From positions 1 through 23,391 of the forward strand of contig DAHXMP010000475.1 of assembly GCA_027371665.1 (NCBI GenBank): a stretch of DNA of 23,391 nt, read 5' to 3'. Below the pieces are notes generated by a model, which saw nothing but the letters and a program-made list of their open reading frames with translations, had not been told where the DNA came from and made no database searches. Positions 14,855-23,391 of this stretch are shown here, one piece after another; positions within the stretch are counted from its first letter, which is position 1, and every line of letters begins with the position of its first letter. Position numbers and translations under genes: made by a program. This DNA is from Bacteroidota bacterium. GTDB lineage: Bacteria > Bacteroidota > Ignavibacteria > Kapaibacteriales > UBA2268.

Positions 14855-15580
14855 TTATCTTATATTCTCATCGAAGCCTGAATGATACCCGAAGCGTAAT
14901 CTCCATACTAAAAATATTGCTTCCCATATTATTCGTTTGTTCATCTTTGATACCCCGCTTCGTCTATCAATAAAAATAATTGGTACTTCTTTTATTTTAG
15001 CTCCACGCTTCCACAATCTGTAATTCATCTCAATCTGAAAACCATAGCCGTTAGATTTAATTGTAGCAAGGTCTATCTTGGATAATGCTTTAGCATTGAA
15101 ACATTTAAATCCACCCGTTGAATCTTTAATAGGCATACCTGTTATTATCCTTGTATAAAGATTTGCTCCATAACTTAATATTAAACGGGATAAAGGCCAA
15201 TTGACAACATTAACTCCCGTTTTATATCTGGAACCGATAACCAAATCGTATTCTTTCAATTCTGATAAAAATTGAGGGATCATATATGGGTCATGGGAAA
15301 AATCTGCATCCATTTCAATAATGGTTTCATAGCCGAGATTAAGAGCATAAGCAAAACCTTCGCAATAGGCAGTGCCCAGACCCATTTTCTTTTGACGGAC
15401 TAATAAATGTAATCTGGAGTCATTATCTTTCATCTTTGAAACAAGTTCAGCAGTTCCATCGGGAGAGTTATCATCAACAATAAGTATATTAATGTCATTT
15501 ACAACATCAAATATTGTATTGATGAGATTTTCGATATTCTCGATTTCATTATATGTAGGTATCACAACAACAGTTTTCAT
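14855..15580 (-). CDS. Dpm1-like polyprenyl-phosphate glycosyltransferase (GT2)
   Basis: The 241-residue protein matches the soluble Dpm1-type GT2 family at its usual length: 'VVVIPTYNEIENI' (4-16), 'ILIVDDNSPDGT', the metal-binding 'MDADFSHDP' (Asp91/Asp93), 'VIGSRY', 'DSTGGFKCF' (153-161), 'GYGFQIEM' and 'IDRRSGVSKM'. Family members move a hexose from GDP-mannose or UDP-glucose to polyprenyl phosphate on the inner face of the membrane, making a donor for periplasmic glycosyltransferases. There is no C-terminal membrane domain. The ATG has AAAGG six nt upstream. It follows the phosphotransferase gene by 9 nt and is surely in the same transcript. The sugar is not determined by these motifs. 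Confidence 0.92.
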   Translation of the reverse strand: MKTVVVIPTYNEIENIENLINTIFDVVNDINILIVDDNSPDGTAELVSKMKDNDSRLHLLVRQKKMGLGTAYCEGFAYALNLGYETIIEMDADFSHDPYMIPQFLSELKEYDLVIGSRYKTGVNVVNWPLSRLILSYGANLYTRIITGMPIKDSTGGFKCFNAKALSKIDLATIKSNGYGFQIEMNYRLWKRGAKIKEVPIIFIDRRSGVSKMNKRIIWEAIFLVWRLRFGYHSGFDENIR

Positions 15581-15589
15581 CCCTAACCT

Positions 15590-17086
15590 TTATGCTTGTC
15601 CATGGCCTCTAATCATGTGTAGAATAGTTCTTACAATAATTTCAAAATCCAAACCAAAAGAAATATTTTCAATATAGTAAAAATCAGCTTTAAGCCGTTT
15701 ATCAATCTCTTCTTTTGATTCAACATAAGAAGAATTATTTACTTGATGCCATCCTGTAATACCAGGTCTGACAACAAGCCTTCTTTTATAATATGGAGCA
15801 ATTTCTGAAAATTTATCAACAAATACGGGTCTTTCAGGTCTTGGGCCAACAATACTCATTTCACCTTTAAGAACATTCCAAAACTGTGGGACCTCATCCA
15901 AATGTGTTTTTCGAAGAAATCTCCCAAACTTCGTAACTCTTTTATCATTAATTTGAGCCCATTGAGGACCATGTTTTTCAGCATCTTGTATCATTGAACG
16001 AAACTTGATTGTTATAAAATGTAAACCATCCTTGCCAACCCTAACTTGCTTGTAGAATATTGGTCCAATAGTTTCAATTTTAATAATTATTGAAATTATT
16101 ACCCAAAAAGGAAATCCAATAATTAATAAAATGATACTTATTAGAATATCCATTGCTCTTTTTGTAATACTTTGCCATGGTGTTAATAGCTGAGTATTTA
16201 TTTCAATTAAAGGAATACCATATAGATGAAATGCTCTCGTTTGTCCAGTAAAAAAATCATACATATCAGGAACAATTTTCATAGGAAGTTTTTTTTCGGC
16301 ACAGAGTGACGTAATTTTCATTAGAAGTTGATGTTCAGGATTATCAACAGCTATTAAGACTTCTTCCGGAGAAAGCACATCAAAAATATTTGATAACATT
16401 TCAATAGTTCCTAATAATACAGGTATATCATTACTACCATTCCATAATTTGTCCCATTTCACAATTTCGTCTTTATTTATTAAAATAATACCGATCGGAC
16501 GATACCCCCAAAATTGCGAAACATTTATTTGTAATAATAAGTCTTTTACTTCAATTGCTGTCCCAATTATTATTACAGGTATTGAAATAATATGGTTTGC
16601 TCTCAATTTTTTTTGGATCTTTCTGGCTACTAATCTGCCAATACTTGTTACAAAAATAAATAAAGCAAGATAAACCAAAAATAAAAGCCTTGGAGAATTA
16701 CTGTCAAGAAAAACAAAAAAGAAAATAAAGAAAGTGCCAAATAATGATACTTTAATTATTGTGTATAATTCAATAAAAGGGGAACGGATATACCAATCTT
16801 TATATAAACCTGTTAACCAAAATAACAGCAACCAGTAACCTGTTAATACAAAAGCTGATGAAAAGATTGAAAATATATCCGGATTAACTGCATAACCAAA
16901 AAATCCAGAATAAAACCTTATAAAAAAGTGTATTGTATATATTAAAATTAAAGATATTACATCAAAAATAAATTGCATTCTTGGTGCATTTAATTTTCTT
17001 CGAAAATCAAATACATTTGCTTCAGAATGATTAATTCTTTTTTGAAATCTTCCCATGTCAATATCTTTTATAGAACTTTCTATCAT
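15590..17086 (-). CDS. Polyprenyl-phosphate sugar-phosphate transferase (WbaP/WcaJ type), initiating enzyme
   Basis: The 498-residue protein has the long polytopic architecture of this class: hydrophobic segments at about 40-60, 75-93, 107-127 and 136-150, a Rossmann-like CoA-binding domain (165-275), a further membrane element (310-337) and the catalytic bacterial sugar-transferase domain to the end. That domain is intact: 'YKQVRVGKDG' (345-354), 'KFRSM' (361-365), 'THLDEVPQFWNVLKGEMSIVG' with the catalytic Asp397-Glu398 pair, 'GPRPERP' and 'RPGITGWHQV'. It transfers a sugar-1-phosphate from a UDP-sugar to undecaprenyl phosphate, the first step of repeat-unit assembly. The sugar is not readable from sequence. 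A second ATG ten codons in is possible; neither start has a strong ribosome-binding site. Base composition is noticeably AT-rich. Confidence 0.93.
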   Translation of the reverse strand: MIESSIKDIDMGRFQKRINHSEANVFDFRRKLNAPRMQFIFDVISLILIYTIHFFIRFYSGFFGYAVNPDIFSIFSSAFVLTGYWLLLFWLTGLYKDWYIRSPFIELYTIIKVSLFGTFFIFFFVFLDSNSPRLLFLVYLALFIFVTSIGRLVARKIQKKLRANHIISIPVIIIGTAIEVKDLLLQINVSQFWGYRPIGIILINKDEIVKWDKLWNGSNDIPVLLGTIEMLSNIFDVLSPEEVLIAVDNPEHQLLMKITSLCAEKKLPMKIVPDMYDFFTGQTRAFHLYGIPLIEINTQLLTPWQSITKRAMDILISIILLIIGFPFWVIISIIIKIETIGPIFYKQVRVGKDGLHFITIKFRSMIQDAEKHGPQWAQINDKRVTKFGRFLRKTHLDEVPQFWNVLKGEMSIVGPRPERPVFVDKFSEIAPYYKRRLVVRPGITGWHQVNNSSYVESKEEIDKRLKADFYYIENISFGLDFEIIVRTILHMIRGHGQA

Positions 17087-17134
17087 ATCTGATTCAAGTC
17101 TCTGTCAATAAATAACATTCAATAAAAATGGAAA

Positions 17135-18295
17135 TTATGTATTTGGAACAACTTTTTCCCATATTGCATTTTGTGAACCCCTAACGAATTTTAATATACC
17201 AAATAAAAATCCAATATTTATCATTACAAAAAACAATGGTACTTTAAAAAGAATAAAATTAATTTTGATTTTTTCTAATACCCAACCTAAAAATGAAAAC
17301 ATATATAAGATCAATTGCCCATAAATAAAAATCTGATAAAAAACAGAATTTGGAACCATGAAAAAAGTACAGATAAATAATCCTATTAATAATAATGGGG
17401 AGAAATACCTTAACAATTTATGTGAAAATAAGAAAAATGATACCCATCCATAATCGGGAATCAATAGTCTTTTCATAGACCATATTGCAGCTAATCCACC
17501 TGCAACGAAACGAATCCTTCTCTTCATTTCTCCACTCATAGATTTCCTGCGAATATCAATTACTTTTGTTGATTTATCAAATATAACTCTTTTCCTTTTA
17601 AGTGATACATTCAATAATATATACAAATCATCACAGACATTATCATTAGGTATTGGAGAAAATAACTCTTTTTTTATCCCATACATTGCACTTAAGGTAT
17701 TAGTGTTTGATTTTATATTCCCTTCCCAAATCCTTATAAAAGACTCTAGTTTTTGATATAAAGCTTCCCCAAATGAACCTGAATTGCCAATTTTATTAAA
17801 ATAATCTACTGAAGCAACAACTGAACCAACAGTATCATCAGAATAATATGATAAATAACTATCTAAAGTTCCAGGAAGGATGTTTGTATCAGCATCAATA
17901 AAAATTATGATATTTGTTTTTGCTTGAGGAACAATTTGATTAATGACAAAATTTTTTCCTGATCTTGGAAACTCATACAATTCAAGTTTTTTATATTTTT
18001 CCATCAACTCTTTCACAATTGTACAAGAATTATCCGTTGAACCATCAGACCCAATAATAAAATTAATAAGTTCTAATGGATAACCTGAATTAAAAACCGA
18101 TTCAATTGTTTTTCTTAATAGTTTCTCTTCATTATGCACTGATAATATAAAAGTAATAGGCGGTTTGTAATTATTATCAATTTTCACAGGTTTTTTAAAT
18201 AGTTTGGATAAAATCCATAATAAAGCAGGATAAATTATATATGGAAAAATTATTAAAAATATAAATATAACAGCTAATATTTCTGCTGATTTCAA
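17135..18295 (-). CDS. Membrane-bound GT2 glycosyltransferase
   Basis: The 386-residue protein has an N-terminal membrane helix (about 7-30), a cytoplasmic GT-A domain ('FILSVHNEEKLL' 49-60, 'IGSDGSTDNS', metal site 'FIDADT' with Asp134/Asp136, 'VCDDLYI' with Asp222/Asp223) and 'KRRIRFVAGGL' (258-268) near the place of the QxxRW motif in processive enzymes. At least two or three C-terminal membrane helices follow (about 284-375). The layout resembles cellulose/hyaluronan-synthase-like and poly-GlcNAc-type GT2 proteins, but the Q of QxxRW is not evident, so processive synthesis is not certain. The start is TTG, with AAAGAG six nt upstream and no ATG in frame nearby. The stretch is very AT-rich: the 60 bases at 17341-17400 are 27% GC by hand count. 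Confidence 0.85.
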   Translation of the reverse strand: MKSAEILAVIFIFLIIFPYIIYPALLWILSKLFKKPVKIDNNYKPPITFILSVHNEEKLLRKTIESVFNSGYPLELINFIIGSDGSTDNSCTIVKELMEKYKKLELYEFPRSGKNFVINQIVPQAKTNIIIFIDADTNILPGTLDSYLSYYSDDTVGSVVASVDYFNKIGNSGSFGEALYQKLESFIRIWEGNIKSNTNTLSAMYGIKKELFSPIPNDNVCDDLYILLNVSLKRKRVIFDKSTKVIDIRRKSMSGEMKRRIRFVAGGLAAIWSMKRLLIPDYGWVSFFLFSHKLLRYFSPLLLIGLFICTFFMVPNSVFYQIFIYGQLILYMFSFLGWVLEKIKINFILFKVPLFFVMINIGFLFGILKFVRGSQNAIWEKVVPNT

Positions 18296-18315
18296 TTTAA
18301 TCTCTTTAATTTTGA

Positions 18316-19950
18316 TTAAAAATCTTCGTATCTGAATACAAATCTAAAGGAATTACCGGCAGAACCATTTAATGAGCTATAATGATATATGCCATGTATA
18401 TTAAATCCTCTTATTATTTCCCATGCAAATTCAAGATAAAGATTTACAGTATTTATCCTTTTACCGTCCAAAAATTTCACATTCATAGGGTCATTTGAAC
18501 GCCTTGTCTGAAAAATATCTCCTCCAACATTTACCAGATTACCTGCTGAATCAAGATAATTTGCTCCATGCCTCTGATATGATATCTTTAATTTAACCGG
18601 ATAACGATTACCCCACCACCAATATAAATTCATAGCAATTTCATCCGAATTAGGTAGAAGGTAGGAGCCAAAATTTAATCTGTCATTTGTCTGTGCATTG
18701 AGTGAATCGAAATGTGTAAATGTGTATGGTTCGACACGCGAGTATTCGACGGCTGCATCTAAAGCATAGGGAAAAGAGTATATAAAACCGATATTCCATG
18801 CAGATTTGTTGCTCCAGTATCCGGTTCCTATTTTGCTGAAAATCAAATCGTCGAGTAAATAGCTGCCTTTGATTTGAAATCTGTCGAAGGGCCTCAGAGT
18901 CATGTCACCACCCAAGTTCTTATTATCCCTGTCGTGCAGTGCATGTTCAGTCGAAAAATAAAAACTAATAGGGTTAAGATATCCGAGGTCAATACCCCTA
19001 TTAGAATAAATCACACTCTCCCAAAAGGCAATTTCTCCCCATGAAGGTTTAATAGCGAAACGGTGCATTGCTAAAAATTTCGATGGCAAATCGGCAAAAG
19101 CACCGACGTCCGGACTATTAACAGGTATTGATATTAGACTCCCATGAGTAAACCTGTATTCAAAATTTGAAAATTTTGCTCCAACACTTATTGCATCGAA
19201 TGGTGCAGCATTATCGGATATAAACAGCCTTTGGTTGATACCAGCACCGAGGAGCTTTGTTTCTCTTCCGATAATTGCATAGAACCAGCCAAGCTGGAAC
19301 CTGACATGAGATTCTGTAAAATCGAAATCGCTGTATAAATCTGCAAATTTTACATTCTGCTGAAGCTTGTGAATTTCATGCAGTGCAATTAAACGGTCAC
19401 CATGCAAAATAGTCCCATTTGATACCTGGAGATAAAAACCTAGAATGTTATCGAGACTACCAAAAAATCTGACACCAAGATTCCCATATTCGACATTCCC
19501 GGTTCCAGTGTCATTTTTCATAATAATTGTTTCCACTGAGCCTAAGGGAGTAACATTTGCACATTTTGTAGAATCTTTATAATGATAAATAAATTTTTCA
19601 TCATTGCTGAAAAAACGTGAGGATAAGACCTGGTTAGAATCAGTGGAACTATAAAAAACCACTGCATTATTTCTTGGAAGAATTTCAAATTCAAGTAAAA
19701 ATTTATTCAAAGAATTTATTTCAAAATCATTCAATTGAGCTCTGTGTTTTTCAATTGTCTTCAGAGCTTCAACGACTTCCTGCCTTTGTAATGGCAGGCA
19801 GGATAATGAAAAATGGGGAAGAAGACCTATAGTTTCTGCATGAAGTAGGAAATCGTAAACCGGATGAGTAACCGGGACATGCTCCACCTGTGCATATGAA
19901 ACCAGGGAGATTTGGAAAATAAGATATAATAATAAAATTATTCTTTTCAT
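18316..19950 (-). CDS. Wzi-family capsule-assembly outer-membrane protein
   Basis: The 544-residue protein starts with a signal peptide (cut near 'SYA', residue 20). The mature N-terminus 'VPVTHPVYDFLLHAETIG' followed by 'LPLQRQEVVEAL' fits the start of Wzi-type capsule-assembly proteins found next to Wza genes in Bacteroidota. The rest is beta-strand-rich with many Tyr/Trp/Gly residues and ends in an aromatic residue ('FRFVFRYEDF'), as for an outer-membrane barrel. In E. coli, Wzi is a surface lectin that organises capsule on the cell. The same role here is inference. It lies 8 nt after the Wza-like gene, so the two are tightly coupled. Confidence 0.8.
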   Translation of the reverse strand: MKRIILLLYLIFQISLVSYAQVEHVPVTHPVYDFLLHAETIGLLPHFSLSCLPLQRQEVVEALKTIEKHRAQLNDFEINSLNKFLLEFEILPRNNAVVFYSSTDSNQVLSSRFFSNDEKFIYHYKDSTKCANVTPLGSVETIIMKNDTGTGNVEYGNLGVRFFGSLDNILGFYLQVSNGTILHGDRLIALHEIHKLQQNVKFADLYSDFDFTESHVRFQLGWFYAIIGRETKLLGAGINQRLFISDNAAPFDAISVGAKFSNFEYRFTHGSLISIPVNSPDVGAFADLPSKFLAMHRFAIKPSWGEIAFWESVIYSNRGIDLGYLNPISFYFSTEHALHDRDNKNLGGDMTLRPFDRFQIKGSYLLDDLIFSKIGTGYWSNKSAWNIGFIYSFPYALDAAVEYSRVEPYTFTHFDSLNAQTNDRLNFGSYLLPNSDEIAMNLYWWWGNRYPVKLKISYQRHGANYLDSAGNLVNVGGDIFQTRRSNDPMNVKFLDGKRINTVNLYLEFAWEIIRGFNIHGIYHYSSLNGSAGNSFRFVFRYEDF

Positions 19951-19958
19951 ACTAAGTG

Positions 19959-21707
19959 TTATTTTTTAATAAACCCGAAAATGATAACATTCATAAGTGC
20001 TGCAGCTGCACCCAATGTGCCGGCAATTAGGCTCCACGTTTGCAGATCAGTGCCTGCAGGCAAATCCCTGGCTCTCGGTACATAAATTTCATCCCCCGCA
20101 TAAACCATCACATCGTTATCTCCTTCAACCCATGTTTTGTTTTTTCCTCTTATGATTCTCGCCCTGTCCGGTTTGGCTCCAACGGCGTAACCTCCCGCAT
20201 GCTTTATATAGTAATCCATATTTTCATTATTATTATAAGATATGTATCCGGGTTTATTAACTTGTCCGTAAACAAAAACACTACCGGGATTTGTAGGAAC
20301 GATAATTAAATCACCATCCTGGAGAATTACATTATCCTTATCTGAATTTCTATCGAATACAGAAGCAAAATCGCAGGAAACAACCGGTTGTCTCATATTC
20401 ATGTCAATATTGAAGCGGATGGTATCTTCAAGGGTCAGGTCACTATATTGAAATTTCTCTTCAATTTCCCTTCGGGGATTTGTAGAATAATTTATGTCTT
20501 TGTCACGCCTTATTATCTTAGCAAGCGGTAAATATGCTTCTTTTGTGAATCCACCAGTCTTATCTATCAATTCCTTTAATTTTGTCTTACCAATTTCAAT
20601 TGGATAAACACCGGGATTTTTTACACACCCCGAGACTGCCACCAGTCCACTTAGCGGTATTGGCGGTTCAGGTTTCTGCCCGACAATTATCATAGCACCG
20701 GGTTCCAATTCATAATCTTTCCCTTCAATATTCATATTTGAATCAAGCTCCAGTTGAATCTTTTCATCACTTCCATTCGTGTAAAGAAAGATATTGCTTT
20801 CATCGGCATAATCCTTAAAACCACCGCATAATTTAAGCAGGAGCGAAACCCTATCTCCCTTTTTATAAGGTATAATACCCGGATGCTGAACTGCCCCGCC
20901 AATTGATATAGATGCAAAATTATCCGGCTCGAACGGGACATATATTTCATCTCCCTCACGAAGATATGGATTGAGTTTATAATCGGAATACGCTACAGCT
21001 TTCATCAAGTCAGCTATAATATATGTGCCATCACTATGCTTGATGTATATGTTTCTCAAACCATACTTTGCCATTTCCGGTAATCCGCTTTCGGACAGCA
21101 TTTTCTCCCTTTGCTGCCTTTTGTCATTATATGTAGTTAACGCCATAGATTCCTGGAGGCTTGTCTTGTTTGTGCTCTGTAGATAACTAGTCATTTTAAG
21201 TGCTGTAGATATCGTATAGGTCGCAGGCATAACCTGCGTTCCGGAATTTATAACATTCCCGTTAATTGTTACCAGAACCGTTCTTGGTTGGTAGAGCAAA
21301 ACAAAAGCACTGGTATTAGGATTCCTCTCAATAATCAATTTCAAAATAGTATCACGGGCTTCTTTTAAAGTCTTACCCATAAGTGAAATCTCGCCCAACC
21401 TTGGAAGTAAAATCGTATTTTCAGGTGATACGGTTACATAATCGGGAAAAAGTGAAGCACTAAGATTCATTATAGTAAGTATATCTCCAGGCCCAACATA
21501 ATAATACTCAGGCTGAATGATATTACCAACAGCAACTCTTTCGCCCCTGGTAATCTTATTAATATCTGCATTATTAACAGCTTGCTCCTGGAGTAAGGTT
21601 TCCGTGTCGAATTGTGAGATTCCTTTTATTTGAGAGTATGAATTATAAGAATATAAAAGAAAGAAAAAAAACGCAAAAAGACTTAATCTGCTCATGAATT
21701 TTATCAT
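19959..21707 (-). CDS. Wza-family polysaccharide export (OPX) protein with SLBB domains
   Basis: The 582-residue protein has a signal peptide (hydrophobic 8-20, probable cut near Ser25). It then has the polysaccharide-export domain ('YYVGPGDILTI', 69-79, through 'PRTVLVTINGNVINSG') and at least three SLBB-type segments that open with similar strands: 'ISIGGAVQHPGIIP' (267-280), 'VAVSGCVKNPGVYPI' (357-371) and 'VFVYGQVNKPGYIS' (477-490). These form the periplasmic rings of the export channel. Unlike E. coli Wza there is no lipobox cysteine. The C-terminus carries a hydrophobic helix (about 558-580) ending in Lys-Lys. It probably exports the polysaccharide made by the surrounding genes. An alternative ATG four codons in is possible. 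Confidence 0.93.
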   Translation of the reverse strand: MIKFMSRLSLFAFFFFLLYSYNSYSQIKGISQFDTETLLQEQAVNNADINKITRGERVAVGNIIQPEYYYVGPGDILTIMNLSASLFPDYVTVSPENTILLPRLGEISLMGKTLKEARDTILKLIIERNPNTSAFVLLYQPRTVLVTINGNVINSGTQVMPATYTISTALKMTSYLQSTNKTSLQESMALTTYNDKRQQREKMLSESGLPEMAKYGLRNIYIKHSDGTYIIADLMKAVAYSDYKLNPYLREGDEIYVPFEPDNFASISIGGAVQHPGIIPYKKGDRVSLLLKLCGGFKDYADESNIFLYTNGSDEKIQLELDSNMNIEGKDYELEPGAMIIVGQKPEPPIPLSGLVAVSGCVKNPGVYPIEIGKTKLKELIDKTGGFTKEAYLPLAKIIRRDKDINYSTNPRREIEEKFQYSDLTLEDTIRFNIDMNMRQPVVSCDFASVFDRNSDKDNVILQDGDLIIVPTNPGSVFVYGQVNKPGYISYNNNENMDYYIKHAGGYAVGAKPDRARIIRGKNKTWVEGDNDVMVYAGDEIYVPRARDLPAGTDLQTWSLIAGTLGAAAALMNVIIFGFIKK

Positions 21708-21752
21708 AATATCATTATCTTGATTATTGATTGCAAATAATTATAAAAGACA

Positions 21753-21783
21753 CAAATTTATTATAAATATTTTTCATAATAAA
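21753..21783 (-). promoter_or_regulatory. Possible Bacteroidota-type promoter for the wza-wzi genes
   Basis: On the minus strand, TAAATTTG (21753-21760) matches the -7 consensus TAnnTTTG. A TTTA (21780-21783), one base off the -33 TTTG, lies 19 nt upstream, which is the expected spacing. It sits in the 77-nt gap between the epimerase and wza-like genes. This is pattern matching only. Confidence 0.35.
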
Positions 21784-21784
21784 T

Positions 21785-22894
21785 TTAAGTTAATAAATTT
21801 TTTAGAATAATATCGGCTATCCTCTCCGATGCTTTTCCGTCCCATAACGGAGGCACTTTCCCTTCCTTCCTGCTCTTCTTAAGTATATCATTAATTGCCT
21901 TTTCTATATTATGCAGTTCGGGTTTAACGAGTATATTAGTTCCTGTTTCAATCGTCGAAGGGCGCTCGGTTGTTGTCCGTAAGGTCAGGCATGGCACCTG
22001 TATCGCTGTGGTCTCCTCCTGGATGCCGCCCGAATCGGTCATAACAAAATCACATTCATACATCAGCCCCAGAAATTCGATATAACCCAGTGGTTCGATA
22101 AGCATCAATCCGGGAATTTCTTTTACAAGAGATTCATATCCAAAAAAAGATATATCTTTCCTCGTACGCGGATGAACAGGAAATATGATTTTTCTTTCTT
22201 TCGACAGGTTTTTGAAAATATAGAGAAATTCTTTTAGCTTCTCCGGCTCGTCAACATTTGTCGGCCTGTGTAAAGTAACAAGGACATATTCTTTAGGCTT
22301 TAAACCGAATTTCGCAAGAACAGCCGCCGGATTAGCCCTGTCAAGTGCATATAGCAGAGAATCAATCATCGTGTTCCCAACAAAAAAGATTTTTTCTTCA
22401 GGGAAACCCTCATATTTCAAATTGCGTATAGCAGAATCTTCCGTTACAAAGCAGTAGTTACAAATTGTATCGGTAACAACCCTGTTGATTTCTTCGGGCA
22501 TAGCCCTGTCGAAACTCCTTAATCCCGCTTCGACATGGGCAACTTTAATTCCAAGCTTGACGGCAGTTATAGCACAGGCAAGTGTCGAGTTGACATCACC
22601 GACTACGATAACAAGGTCAGGTTTAAGTTGAATACAAACCTTCTCAAACTCGAGCATAACCTTTGCAGTTTGCTCTGCATGCGTTCCTGAACCAATACCA
22701 AGAAATGCAGAAGGCACGGGCATATCGAGGTCTTTAAAAAAAGCATCCGACATCGAAAAGTCATAATGCTGCCCGGTATGAACGATAAGATGTTCTATTT
22801 TATCATGGTATTTTTGAAAAGCTCTGTGCAAGGGAGCTACTTTCATAAAATTAGGCCTTGCACCGACAACAGATATTATCCTTTTTTTTGCCAA
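21785..22894 (-). CDS. wecB: UDP-N-acetylglucosamine 2-epimerase (non-hydrolysing)
   Basis: The 369-residue protein has the full length and motifs of non-hydrolysing UDP-GlcNAc 2-epimerases: 'VGARPNFMK' (9-17), 'HTGQHYD', 'VVGDVNST' (97-104), 'HVEAGLRSFDRAMPEEINR' (120-138), 'VTLHRPTNVD', 'TDSGGIQEE' and 'LRTTTERP'. It interconverts UDP-GlcNAc and UDP-ManNAc in the cytoplasm, feeding ManNAc-derived sugars into surface polysaccharide. The start is TTG, supported by TTAGGA about eight nt upstream and by the family start pattern. The gene lies 28 nt after a UDP-sugar dehydrogenase, and the pair would give UDP-ManNAcA. Whether the product goes to O-antigen, capsule or another polymer is not shown. 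Confidence 0.95.
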   Translation of the reverse strand: MAKKRIISVVGARPNFMKVAPLHRAFQKYHDKIEHLIVHTGQHYDFSMSDAFFKDLDMPVPSAFLGIGSGTHAEQTAKVMLEFEKVCIQLKPDLVIVVGDVNSTLACAITAVKLGIKVAHVEAGLRSFDRAMPEEINRVVTDTICNYCFVTEDSAIRNLKYEGFPEEKIFFVGNTMIDSLLYALDRANPAAVLAKFGLKPKEYVLVTLHRPTNVDEPEKLKEFLYIFKNLSKERKIIFPVHPRTRKDISFFGYESLVKEIPGLMLIEPLGYIEFLGLMYECDFVMTDSGGIQEETTAIQVPCLTLRTTTERPSTIETGTNILVKPELHNIEKAINDILKKSRKEGKVPPLWDGKASERIADIILKNLLT

Positions 22895-22922
22895 AATTTA
22901 ATTCCTAACATTAATCTGAATT

Positions 22923-23391
22923 TTATTTCCCGTCACCAAGCAGAACAACATTTTTTCGATTTTTAATTTTTTTGCAGGCATTTCTCGTATCAATAACTAC
23001 TTTACTGTTTTTAACTATCATTTCAAAATCAAATACACTATGGTCAGTGGTAATAACAACCGCATCGAATTTTTTCAGTAAAGACGGAGTAATCTCTTTT
23101 TCAGATTTTAAGATTTTTGAATTAACATTTATTATAGGGATATAAGGGTCATAATAAGCAATTCTGCCGATGTTTTCTTTTATAAGTAATTCGGCAACTT
23201 TTAGAGCAGGAGAATGACGCAAGTCGTCAACATCTTTTTTAAAAGCCATACCCAGAATCAGAACTTTAGCCTGTTTTAAAGTTATGGACTGTTTTGCAAT
23301 TTCCTTAACGACCATCGAGGTAACATAAAAGGGCATCTGCTCATTGATTTCTGCGGCAAGGGTGATAAAATTCGTAACGAAATCGTATTCT
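22923..23391 (-). CDS. UDP-N-acetyl-D-mannosamine/glucosamine 6-dehydrogenase, C-terminal part
   Basis: The frame is open through the right edge: the codons before the ATG at 23336 read 'EYDFVTNFITLAAEINEQ', continuous with the family, so that ATG is internal. The visible 156 residues cover the end of the central helical domain ('INEQMPFYV') and the C-terminal UDP-binding domain ('LGMAFKKDVDDLRHSPALKV', 'YYDPYI', 'AVVITTDH', 'VIDTRNA'). The family oxidises C6 of a UDP-N-acetylhexosamine with two NAD+ to the uronic acid. The NAD-binding domain and catalytic cysteine lie outside the window. With the epimerase next door, UDP-ManNAc (WecC type) is the likelier substrate, but UDP-GlcNAc (WbpA type) is not excluded. 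Confidence 0.92.
   Translation of the reverse strand, partial: EYDFVTNFITLAAEINEQMPFYVTSMVVKEIAKQSITLKQAKVLILGMAFKKDVDDLRHSPALKVAELLIKENIGRIAYYDPYIPIINVNSKILKSEKEITPSLLKKFDAVVITTDHSVFDFEMIVKNSKVVIDTRNACKKIKNRKNVVLLGDGK

Noticed and set aside
17135..18295. Cellulose or hyaluronan synthase call for the membrane GT2
   Set aside because: The QxxRW glutamine is not evident and the membrane part is shorter than in those synthases, so only a general GT2 call is supported.

Overview
The window looks like a chromosomal segment from a low-GC, Gram-negative bacterium of the Bacteroidota/Chlorobiota/Ignavibacteriota group. The reasons are a secreted protease with a type IX secretion (T9SS) C-terminal sorting domain, Wzi-type and other outer-membrane beta-barrels, several c-type cytochrome lipoproteins, frequent TTG/GTG starts, weak Shine-Dalgarno sequences, and a few TAnnTTTG promoter-like elements. 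The exact lineage cannot be fixed from sequence alone. I see no rRNA, tRNA, CRISPR array, insertion sequence or integrase.

Left part, plus strand (1-5979). It opens with the 3' end of a gene for a CBM9/DOMON-like beta-sandwich protein. A c-type cytochrome group follows: a hexaheme lipoprotein (939-1982) with its own terminator, then a two-gene unit of an outer-membrane barrel carrying one N-terminal CXXCH (2115-3335) and a monoheme lipoprotein (3370-3738), closed by a second terminator. Together they suggest electron transfer at the outer membrane. Next comes a single-gene unit (3877-5979) encoding an N-terminal domain I do not recognise, a TIR domain, a helical linker and a C-terminal PLP-dependent fold-type-II (threonine-synthase-like) domain. 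This is the most unusual item in the window and a candidate for an undescribed TIR-based immune or signalling protein.

Right part, minus strand (6088-23391). Reading right to left along transcription, it is a surface-polysaccharide locus. It holds a UDP-N-acetylhexosamine dehydrogenase (partial), UDP-GlcNAc 2-epimerase, a Wza-family export protein, a Wzi-family outer-membrane protein, a membrane glycosyltransferase, an intact polyprenyl-phosphate sugar-phosphate transferase, a Dpm1-like glycosyltransferase, and a fusion of a GT2 glycosyltransferase with a degenerate polyprenyl glycosylphosphotransferase. Then come accA, a Nudix hydrolase, a GlfT2/rhamnosyltransferase-like GT2, and finally a 1430-residue multidomain subtilisin-like protease. 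Most gaps are under 80 nt and one pair of genes overlaps, so much of this is probably co-transcribed. The first two enzymes would make UDP-ManNAcA (or a related uronic acid). The phosphotransferase loads the first sugar on the lipid carrier, the GT2 enzymes extend the unit, and Wza/Wzi handle export and surface attachment. No Wzx flippase, Wzy polymerase or Wzc kinase is in the window.
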